Positions 26,740 through 34,001 of a DNA stretch of 64,000 nucleotides are shown here, one piece after another (position 1 is the first letter of the stretch; every line of letters begins with the position of its first letter). Under the pieces are notes generated by a model. The model made no database searches. It was not told where the DNA came from and worked only from the letters and a program-made list of their open reading frames with translations. The stretch is from Chloroflexota bacterium (GTDB taxonomy: Bacteria; Chloroflexota; Dehalococcoidia; JACPQD01). The position numbers and the translations under genes are program-made. The stretch covers positions 186,001 through 250,000 of the forward strand of contig JACPQD010000021.1 in the NCBI GenBank assembly GCA_016190665.1. Direction: 5' to 3'.

Positions 26740-27315
26740 CTAGTACACAGTCAGAGAGCCCCTTAGCTCGGGACTCGTGGGGTCCACGACATCGAAAGTC
26801 CCCTGCTCGGTCGCGGTAAACCACACCACATCTATCTCCCCGGGGTCGGCGTGGGCGTCCACGGCATTGCCGGTTGGACAGACTCCGGTGGTACAGGTAT
26901 GAAAGGTCACCAGTTCCCTACCATGGTAGTGGTGGGCAGCATGATCGGCAGTTTCCTCACTCTCAGCGCCGTCTGCTTCTGACTCGCCGCTGGCAAGCCA
27001 TAGCATGTCCTTTGGCGCCAGCCCCAGGACATGGAAATGATGTTCGCTCCGTCCAAGGTTGCGAACGAGCAACTGTATTCGTCGTCCCCTGGGGATGGCG
27101 ATAGATGACGGATGAAAGCCGGCGTCGGTCAACTCCACGTTAATCGTGATAAACTGTCCGCTCAGGACGATCCGCCCAGGCGATTCGACGGCTACCGCCA
27201 TCTTCGCGGTCGTCCCTTGTCCCTCCAGGACAAACAAAGCCCCGAACGCCACCATCACAGCCAACCCCAGGGCTGCCCAGCGCCAAAGCCTCCATTTCAT
27301 GGCGTCAAGGACCAT
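26740..27315 (-). CDS. Cupredoxin-like membrane-anchored protein
   Basis: 191 residues. An N-terminal anchor (AALGLAVMVAFGALFVLEG) and a cupredoxin-type domain: FITINVELTDAGFHPSSIAI, RIQLLVRNLGRSEHHFHVLG with the expected first His ligand. The usual C-terminal Cys-X-X-His-X-X-X-Met loop is missing: the last strand reads EQGTFDVVDPTSPELRG. Instead there is a His/Cys-rich insertion (ADHAAHHYHGRELV, FHTCTTGVCPTG) that could bind metal. It follows the propeller/cytochrome c gene, so an electron-transfer or copper-handling role at the outer membrane face is plausible but unproven. Confidence 0.65.
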   Translation of the reverse strand: MVLDAMKWRLWRWAALGLAVMVAFGALFVLEGQGTTAKMAVAVESPGRIVLSGQFITINVELTDAGFHPSSIAIPRGRRIQLLVRNLGRSEHHFHVLGLAPKDMLWLASGESEADGAESEETADHAAHHYHGRELVTFHTCTTGVCPTGNAVDAHADPGEIDVVWFTATEQGTFDVVDPTSPELRGSLTVY

Positions 27316-27345
27316 TCTTCGTCCCCCTTTGTTCGCCTAATCCAA

Positions 27346-28911
27346 CTATTTGGTTAAAGACTGCAAGTAGGCCGCCACGGCCTCGATGTCGCTCGCACTG
27401 ATTTTCAAAGACTGCATCTGCGGGTTTTCCTCCAGTTGGTTTCGGATGTCATTCGCGGTCTTGCCGCGAATATCCGGGCCTGCTCCGCCTGTGGCGCCAT
27501 CGCCGTGACACGCGACACAGCCATTGGTTTGCTGAGCATATATTCTTTGGCCGCGCGCCACCATTTCCGGCGAACTCGTTGCAGTGCGCTCGGTGGGCGC
27601 AATCGTTGCGGTTGCTCTGGGAGGGGCCGCAGTGGGAGCAGAAGCATTTGAAAGAGTCGCCGCCGCCGTGTGGATCTCGACGAATCTAACACTGTGTACG
27701 TCGCCAGGCATCGGGATATAGCCAGTGACTTCGTCCGTCGCTGTGTCGATGATGCTTACCTTATAACCGCGGTTTTCCCCGACCCAGACCTCTTTCCCAT
27801 CGGGCGTGAGGAAAACATGGTCGGGCTGCTTTCCGACTTTGATCTCCGTCACCACCTTCTTCGCCTCTGTGTCCACCACGTACACGGTGGTGCTCGCATC
27901 TTGGGCGCCGTAGGTTTTCTTGACCACGTAGAGCTTCCTCCCGTCATGAGTAAGCACGACGCCATAAGGCGAGCCGCCAAGGGGCACCGTGGCGATGACC
28001 TGGTCCTTCTCGTCATTGGTCTGCCCTATTTTAATCTGCATCACGTCCTTGGATCCGGCATTGCTTACCCAGGCGGTCTTTCCATCCCGAGCAAAGGCAA
28101 CCCAGACGGGACCAACGCCGACGGGAATGAAGGCTGTCTCCTTAAAGGTGGATAGGTCAACCTTCGAGATCCAGCCCTTCTGGTCCAAGAGGCGGGATTT
28201 GACCGTGATGTAGGCAAACATGCCGTCCGGAGAAGACCAGCCTGAATATGGCCTGCCGAGCACGGCGCCAAACGGGATGCGGCCGATGACTTCATTCGCT
28301 TTGTTCGGGTCAAGGACGATTTCCCCATGCTCAGGATTGCCCGTGTCGATCATAATGAACTTGCCCGTCTGCTTGTAGGTCCCCTCATCGGCGTGGTGGG
28401 TATTGGCCCCTACATCCAGCGTCTTAGCCAGTTTCAAGGTGCGCCCGTCGAGGATGTGCAGCTTGCTAGAGCTTCGAGGAAAGCTCGGCAGGTAGATCCA
28501 ACGAGCATCATCGGATATGGCCAGGCCATGAGTCTCATAGCCTTTAGGCATATCTGCAGCCACCTGGACCAGGACCTTCCGCGTCTTGACATCGACGACG
28601 GACACGTAGTTGGCGCTGGCGGGGCTGCTATAGGCCAATCCCGACTGGACAAAGGCCAGTAGCTGTCCTGGCGTCGCCTCGTAGGCGGGGGGGCCGCTGG
28701 CGTCGAAAGTCTCCGACGTTATCCCAAAAGGCGGAGCGGGGGTGGGAACAGCCTGCTGAAGCTGCGCCAGTTCATTCTCTTTGGCCCGTAGCTGGTCCTG
28801 AAGCGCCCTGTAGTCTGATTCAGAGATCCCGCCCGCGCAGGCGGATGCCAGCAGCACCGCCAGCGCCATGGTTGCCCCGAAGGCCGATAATACGTTGCTT
28901 TTGAGTGACAC
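27346..28911 (-). CDS. Lipoprotein: beta-propeller with C-terminal cytochrome c
   Basis: 521 residues. The lipobox is near ASACAGG (Cys25), followed by a short coiled coil (ALQDQLRAKENELAQLQQ). Residues about 80-400 are YVTN-type propeller blades (TVYVVDTEAKKVVTEI, DHVFLTPDGKEVWVG, VSIIDTATDEVTGYIP). The C-terminal 80 residues are a class I cytochrome c: GCVACHGDGATGG with heme CXXCH and PQMQSLKISASD, which supplies the Met ligand. It resembles nitrite reductase cd1-type propellers but without heme d1 ligands obvious. A longer paralogue lies at 55056-56831. Extracytoplasmic electron carrier or sensor. Confidence 0.8.
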   Translation of the reverse strand: MSLKSNVLSAFGATMALAVLLASACAGGISESDYRALQDQLRAKENELAQLQQAVPTPAPPFGITSETFDASGPPAYEATPGQLLAFVQSGLAYSSPASANYVSVVDVKTRKVLVQVAADMPKGYETHGLAISDDARWIYLPSFPRSSSKLHILDGRTLKLAKTLDVGANTHHADEGTYKQTGKFIMIDTGNPEHGEIVLDPNKANEVIGRIPFGAVLGRPYSGWSSPDGMFAYITVKSRLLDQKGWISKVDLSTFKETAFIPVGVGPVWVAFARDGKTAWVSNAGSKDVMQIKIGQTNDEKDQVIATVPLGGSPYGVVLTHDGRKLYVVKKTYGAQDASTTVYVVDTEAKKVVTEIKVGKQPDHVFLTPDGKEVWVGENRGYKVSIIDTATDEVTGYIPMPGDVHSVRFVEIHTAAATLSNASAPTAAPPRATATIAPTERTATSSPEMVARGQRIYAQQTNGCVACHGDGATGGAGPDIRGKTANDIRNQLEENPQMQSLKISASDIEAVAAYLQSLTK

Positions 28912-28964
28912 CCGCGCTCCCTCCCAGGATGCTGTCTATTTCGTCTGACGCCTGAGGCGGCCCG

Positions 28965-29903
28965 CTAATGACCTTGAGGGTGTCTCGCCTTCAGTATGGC
29001 CTCGAAATCCGTCCGTTTCCAGCGATACGGCAACTGGACTATGGTATTGGGCTGTCTCGCCGTGGCCAGGAGTTGCAGCGCGTCCTCAGCCACGACCCGA
29101 TGCTGGGCCTGATTTCCCGGCTCGCCCATAGGCCGGCCGTAGGGAAAGCGCACAACCACCGCGCGCGGCGTCTTCAGCCGCTCGGGAATCTTTGCATTCT
29201 CGTTGATTACCACAGTCGGAATGCCTGCCTCCTCAACCGCTCTAGCTATCAGTCCGCCGGACCGATTGCAGACTGGTCAGGTCGTGGGAATGACGACGGC
29301 GTCAACTCCGTCGGCTTTGAGCCGACGGGCCACCTCCGGCGCCGTCTCGCCAATCAGGCCCTCCGGCTGCGGGATGAACCCCATAAAGGCGTAGTTAGTC
29401 TCAGCCAGGCAGCCAATGGCTCCGCTTGCCTCCAGTTCCTTAAGGGTATCCACGGGAAACACGGTATTTATGTCTTCGAGAACGCCCGTCAAATCATACT
29501 TTTCATGAGCGATCCGGAATCTCTCGCGGGCCGTGCCCCTGGGAAGCACGCGGAACGACCAGTCGCCAGTCACATCGAAGGGTTTGTCACCGTCCACATA
29601 CACGCCGCCGGTGGTTACGATCGCCACTTTGCACTGGCTCAACGGTTTGGACAAAGGTGTCCAAGGTCCTGTTTCATAGACTTGACGACCCGCGGCCAGG
29701 TTGTCGCCTATTTTATCTTCCCACTCCTCGATGTACCTGCTAACCTTTTCCCACTGGCCGGTCTCCTTGGCTTCAATGCTTGTCACCAATAGATGGTTGA
29801 AGAACTCCACAATCTGATCATCATCCAGTAAGCGAATGTACTTGATGCGCGAGGACGCCGCCGTCTCAGGGATCCTGGTCAACTCCTTCGGATCAATTGC
29901 CAT
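28965..29903 (-). CDS. GrdB/PrdB-type reductase selenoprotein B family, selenocysteine at an in-frame UGA
   Basis: Reading through TGA at 29279-29277 gives 312 residues with Sec at 209 in DAVVIPTT-U-PVCNRSGGLI. Glycine/sarcosine/betaine/proline reductase B-type proteins carry Sec in this U-P-x-C setting after a beta strand. Coding sequence continues in the same frame for 103 codons. A hairpin starts two bases after the UGA (CAGUCUGC with GGCGGACUG, ten-base loop containing GGU), a candidate bacterial SECIS. ATG 29903 is chosen since GGAGG lies eight bases upstream. The nearby methyltransferase, radical SAM and disulfide oxidoreductase suggest a shared reductive pathway. Substrate unknown; alternative is a nonsense mutation. 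Confidence 0.8.
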
Positions 29904-29990
29904 GCTCATTCCTCCGCCTGTCCCAGTTTTTTTGTCAGCTAACGATAGCGATCGAGAGGCCGGGCCCATCCTCGCGGGGCCTGTTCCACG

Positions 29991-30797
29991 TCATGATTGT
30001 TCCTCTCTTATCCCCATGATCAGTGCGTAACCTACCGATCCGGCATCTATCAGCTCTGCGGCGAGTTTGGCGAGACGCTTTGCCTCACTCAGGTCGACAT
30101 CGCCCAGGGCCGACTTCAGGAAGCCGGCTGCCAGTGCCGCCATAGACAGCTTGCCTCGCACAATCTTTACCATATCGAGCAGCGCCTGCGTCTGGTCTTC
30201 GAGAAACATGCGGGAAAATCCAGCTTTCTGCAACCCTGACACGTACTCCTCCGCGGTGCAGCACCCGGCGATGCAGGCTACCCATGTCAGCAATGACTGG
30301 GCGTCGGAAGGGAGAGGTCCGCTAACCGTCATATCCGTCAAGCCAACACGCCCCCCGGCGTGGAGAACACGCGCCATCTCTGATCCAGCTTGCACCTTGT
30401 TGGGAAACGTGCAATAGGCGCACTCGGAGATGACGGCATCGAACGACCCGTCGTCGAACGGCAGTCTCTCGGCATCTCCCTCGCGAAAGTTCGTCAGATG
30501 GGACACGTGACGGGTCGCCGCGTGGGCCTGGGCCGCTGCGACGTTCTCGGATGAGTAATCGAGGCCGGTGACATGACACCCGAAGGTCTCGGCCAGGTAC
30601 GCGGCTGACGCCCCCCGGCCGCAGGCTATGTCCAGCACTTTGTCTTCCGGCTTCAATTCCAGCAAGTCACCCAGATGGCGAGTTAGCTCCAAACCGCCGG
30701 GGTGAAGCACGTCTCCCAGAAACACCCGAACAAAGTCGCTCTGGTAGAAGGTCCCGCAGCAGATCTTGATCTCACGGTCACTACTTCTGTCCAGCAA
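29991..30797 (-). CDS. SAM-dependent methyltransferase (ArsM/TrsM-like)
   Basis: 268 residues from TTG 30797, fixed by AGGAGG five bases upstream; it overlaps the radical SAM stop by 17 bases. The N-terminus has KICCGTFYQSDFVRVFLG with vicinal Cys, then the SAM site KVLDIACGRGASAAYL and GLDYSSENVAAAQ, then SECAYCTFPNK and WVACIAGCCTAEEY, a second vicinal Cys pair. Cys at such places are metal(loid)-binding in ArsM-type enzymes. It may methylate a metal, selenium or thiol compound. Always co-occurring with the radical SAM gene here, it resembles the pairing described for TrsM/TrsS. Assignment beyond methyltransferase is tentative. Confidence 0.78.
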   Translation of the reverse strand: MLDRSSDREIKICCGTFYQSDFVRVFLGDVLHPGGLELTRHLGDLLELKPEDKVLDIACGRGASAAYLAETFGCHVTGLDYSSENVAAAQAHAATRHVSHLTNFREGDAERLPFDDGSFDAVISECAYCTFPNKVQAGSEMARVLHAGGRVGLTDMTVSGPLPSDAQSLLTWVACIAGCCTAEEYVSGLQKAGFSRMFLEDQTQALLDMVKIVRGKLSMAALAAGFLKSALGDVDLSEAKRLAKLAAELIDAGSVGYALIMGIREEQS

Positions 30798-32196
30798 AGG
30801 ATACCTCCTGCTCGCGCCTGACCTGGTCGCGGTAGCCGAGGAGATTGTACGCGCAGAATGGCACTGCGCGCCCATCGGGCAGCAACTCGTGGACGCAGCA
30901 TTTCGTTAGTCGCTTGAGATCAAAACTGTGGCTGTCCATGAAGCCGTGAACCTGGATCATGAAGAAATTCTCCGTGGAAAGCCCAAACTGGGATGCCTGC
31001 TCGATCCCGCATCCGCAGGCGACACTGTTAAGCGCAGCGTTGGTCTTTTCGCTGCCCGCGACCGCTGCAAAGCTCCACAGCGCTTCCAGGACAGGCTTCA
31101 ATTCCGCCGAGAGGTCCGGGAGCGACCGGTTTGTCACGTAGTCCAGGTAGCTGTCCACATCAACGAGCCTGGGTATCGGCGTGACCTGGCCGTCGTGTAT
31201 CATGGCGTAGGTGCATGCGGAGCAGGTCGGGTGGGGGCAGGGCACCGGGAGGAAGTCACTTACGCGGAAAAGGCCATCGGTCTGCGTTTCCAGCGCGTGA
31301 AGCACGTCGGGGACCGTGATCCGCCTCAACGGATCGAAGTGGTCAAGACAGCGTCCGGCAAAAGTAGCTGGCTGGTAGTTGATACCTACCACGGCGGGAT
31401 GCTCAAGACCGAAGCGAACTATATCGCCGATCTCATCCTCGTTGACCCCTCGAACGAGAGTGGGCACGAGTATGGCATGCAATCCCTCTTTGGCCGAATT
31501 GTCAAGCGCCTGGAGCTTGAGAGCAGCCACGTCCTGCCCCCGAAGCGCCTGATACGAAGTGCTTTTGAGTCCGTCGAACTGGAGGTAGATAGTCGGCCTG
31601 TAAGGGGCAATTTGCCGCACGAATTCAGGATCACGAGCGAGCCGCAAGCCGTTCGTGTTGAGCGTCACGTGGCGAATGCCGCGTTCCTTTACCATAGCCA
31701 GAATGTCCGGAAGCTGGCCATGGAGGGTAGGCTCGCCGCCGCTGATTTGCACGATTTCGGGCTCTCTTTCGGTTTCAAGGAGCCTGTCTAAGATCCTCTG
31801 TACGTCTGCGAGGCTCATATCCTGCCCGTTACCGGCATCAGCAAAACACATCGGACACGCCATGTTGCAGCGGTTGGTAATCTCGATTATCCCAATACAA
31901 GTATGCTGCTGGTGCTCGGGGCACAGTCCGCAATCGTCCGGACAGCCTTTTCCCACACTGGTACTAAAGTCGTAAGGTAACGCCCCCGGCTTATTGTATT
32001 TCAGGGATTTGAGGTACCACTGGGCGTCAGACGAAACCAATGCCTCGCGCCATCCGTGAAGCGAACAGTTTTTCCGCAGGTAAACCGACCCATCGCGTAT
32101 GAGCACCTGGGCGTCAACAACCTGGCCACACTCCGGGCACAGGCTGCGTGTCACTTCATAGAAAACGTGATTCCGTACCAGTTGTCGACAGGTCAA
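30781..32196 (-). CDS. Radical SAM enzyme of the Tes/TrsS-like (MJ0619) group
   Basis: 471 residues from TTG 32196 (AAGGAG four bases upstream; GTG 32220 is an alternative). An N-terminal Cys-rich zinc region (SLCPECGQVVDA, LRKNCSLHGWREA) and GCPDDCGLCPEHQQHTC precede the radical SAM motif NRCNMACPMCFADA (CX3CX2C), then VQISGGEPTLHG. The C-terminus has PCPHPTCSACTY, VACGCGIEQA and KCCVHELLPDGR, further cluster ligands. This architecture is that of archaeal tetraether synthase Tes and of the bacterial TrsS group; both do difficult radical chemistry. Which product is made here is unknown. It sits between a disulfide oxidoreductase and a methyltransferase. Confidence 0.85.
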   Translation of the reverse strand: MTCRQLVRNHVFYEVTRSLCPECGQVVDAQVLIRDGSVYLRKNCSLHGWREALVSSDAQWYLKSLKYNKPGALPYDFSTSVGKGCPDDCGLCPEHQQHTCIGIIEITNRCNMACPMCFADAGNGQDMSLADVQRILDRLLETEREPEIVQISGGEPTLHGQLPDILAMVKERGIRHVTLNTNGLRLARDPEFVRQIAPYRPTIYLQFDGLKSTSYQALRGQDVAALKLQALDNSAKEGLHAILVPTLVRGVNEDEIGDIVRFGLEHPAVVGINYQPATFAGRCLDHFDPLRRITVPDVLHALETQTDGLFRVSDFLPVPCPHPTCSACTYAMIHDGQVTPIPRLVDVDSYLDYVTNRSLPDLSAELKPVLEALWSFAAVAGSEKTNAALNSVACGCGIEQASQFGLSTENFFMIQVHGFMDSHSFDLKRLTKCCVHELLPDGRAVPFCAYNLLGYRDQVRREQEVSFAGQK

Positions 32197-32206
32197 CTTT
32201 CTCCTT

Positions 32207-33622
32207 TCATCGTGTGACACGGGCCAGACGGCGAATAATCCCTCCCCCCACGCCGCTGAGCAGCCGCTCCACGAATATGTCGGCGGCGGCCTGCATACTG
32301 GCCAGCGAATAGGTGGGATAGACGTGCATCACCTTGGCCAATTGGTCCACTTTGAAACCGTATTGAGCGGCCACAATCCATTCGTGGATCATCTCACCAG
32401 CCTGTGCGGCCACAATGGTGGTCCCAAGAAGGCTGCCGTCCCTTCGATACACGAGTTTGAGAAAGCCGCTCGTCTCTCCCTCGTTGCGCGCCCTGTCCAC
32501 CGACTTCATGGGCCATTCGAAGGTCATCACGTCGTCGCCAAACCTCTGGCGCGCCTGTTCTTCAGTTAGCCCAATGTGCGCCACTTCGGGGTCCGTGAAC
32601 GTGGTCCAGGGGACATTGTCCGTGACTCCCCTGGATGAACCCGGCAACAGCGCGTTGCGAACTGCCACGAACCCCTGCCAGCCAGCGAAGTGAGAGAACT
32701 GGTAGCTACCGACGCAGTCGCCGGCGGCATATATGTGGTCCTGACTGGTCTTCAGCCGCTCATCCACCTGAATGCCACTTTCGCTGTATCTCACACCAGC
32801 CGTCTCCAAGTCCATACCGTTAACGGCAGGATGACGGCCCACCGCCACAAGGAGGGCATCGCACGCCATCTCCGTGCCACCGGCGAGCAGCTTTATGCTT
32901 CCGCCCTCCTGCCACACTTGGCTCACGCTGGCGTTCAGCAGCAAGTCGATTCCTTCGTCTTTGAAGACCTCAGCGATTGCGTGGGCTGCGGCTCCATCGT
33001 CGCGGCGCAGCAACCTGTTCCCCCTATCTATCAGGCTCACCTTCGCGCCCAATCGCCGGAATGCCTGCGCCATTTCGCAACCGATCGGCCCTCCCCCGAT
33101 TATGGCCAGGTGACCCGGCAGGCCATCCAGGTCCCACATATCCCGATAGGTGTAATACCGCACGGTGTCCAGGCCGGAGATGGGGGGAACGAAGGGATGA
33201 GCCCCGGTGCATATGAGGAAATTGCGTCCCGTCAGGGTTGTCTCGCCGACGGAGAGGCGGTGCGCGTCAAGGAATCTTGTTTCGCCAAGGAAGACGTCGA
33301 TTCCTTTGCGCCGGAGTTCTTCGGGCGCTCCTGGCCGGTATATGTCTTCGATCACGCTTCTCACATAGGCCATCACCGACTTCAGGTCTACTGACGGCTC
33401 GGTCGAGGTCAGGCCGTAGTGGTCGGCACGGCGCATCTGATGGGCTAGCTTCGCGGCCTTAATCAAGGTCTTGCTGGGCACGCAGCCGAACCAGGTGCAA
33501 TCGCCGCCGACTCGGCCCCTCTCCACCAGCGCCACTTTCGCCCCCAGCTTCTTGGCGAAGGGTGCGGCTATGAGGCCGGCTGCGCCGGCGCCAACTATGA
33601 CCAGGTCATAAGCGCTCTCCAG
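32207..33622 (-). CDS. FAD/NAD(P) disulfide oxidoreductase with CTG start
   Basis: 471 residues. The FAD fold YDLVIVGAGAAGLIAA lies upstream of the first ATG/GTG in this frame; the only fitting start is CTG at 33622-33620, six bases after a near-perfect GGGGAGGTGA. The redox-active pair is GGDCTWFGCVPSK, then NAD motif LAIIGGGPIGCEMAQAF and FAD motif HIYAAGDCVG, and dimerisation domain with HVYPTYSLASM. The His-X-Tyr-Pro-Thr replaces the His-Pro-Glu-like pattern of dihydrolipoamide dehydrogenases and matches mercuric reductase-like proteins, but the C-terminal vicinal Cys of MerA are absent. It probably reduces a disulfide or selenyl-sulfide partner of this cluster. Confidence 0.85.
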   Translation of the reverse strand: MESAYDLVIVGAGAAGLIAAPFAKKLGAKVALVERGRVGGDCTWFGCVPSKTLIKAAKLAHQMRRADHYGLTSTEPSVDLKSVMAYVRSVIEDIYRPGAPEELRRKGIDVFLGETRFLDAHRLSVGETTLTGRNFLICTGAHPFVPPISGLDTVRYYTYRDMWDLDGLPGHLAIIGGGPIGCEMAQAFRRLGAKVSLIDRGNRLLRRDDGAAAHAIAEVFKDEGIDLLLNASVSQVWQEGGSIKLLAGGTEMACDALLVAVGRHPAVNGMDLETAGVRYSESGIQVDERLKTSQDHIYAAGDCVGSYQFSHFAGWQGFVAVRNALLPGSSRGVTDNVPWTTFTDPEVAHIGLTEEQARQRFGDDVMTFEWPMKSVDRARNEGETSGFLKLVYRRDGSLLGTTIVAAQAGEMIHEWIVAAQYGFKVDQLAKVMHVYPTYSLASMQAAADIFVERLLSGVGGGIIRRLARVTR

Positions 33623-33684
33623 TGGTCACCTCCCCGGCTGCATAATCAAGCGGGCGCGTCCGATAACACACCGATCATCAGGCC

Positions 33685-33945
33685 TTAGCACTTGACGGGG
33701 TCCCGTTGCGGATCCTGCTGTTGAAAAGGAATGCCGGGTTTCATCGACTCCGAGTCATTGATCTGAATCACCCAGGCTGGCCCAATGGCGGCGTCAAAGG
33801 GCATCCCTGGGTTGCCTGGCCAGTGCGCCATCCCGCTGCGGAGCGGGACTGAGATATCGATCCATTGCCCACCAGGCGGCTGAGTAGCGGATGACGAATC
33901 CGACTCCGCTGAAAGCGCTTTCCCGTCATGGCTGGCAGTCGTCAT
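33685..33945 (-). pseudogene. Truncated cyclase-family (kynurenine formamidase-like) remnant
   Basis: An 86-codon ORF. Residues 27-50 (QWIDISVPLRSGMAHWPGNP) match the N-terminus of metal-dependent cyclases, which are normally about 210-260 residues with HXGTHXD after this point. The match stops abruptly and the remaining residues end ...QRDPVKC with no known domain. A plausible AGGA ribosome-binding site precedes the ATG. It is most likely a truncated gene between the P-type ATPase and the oxidoreductase; a short functional peptide cannot be excluded. Confidence 0.5.
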
Positions 33946-34001
33946 TGCCGATTTCCTGAGAGGGGGACTTCAAGGATAAGCGCGTGCCTCTCTTCTGCCC
34001 T

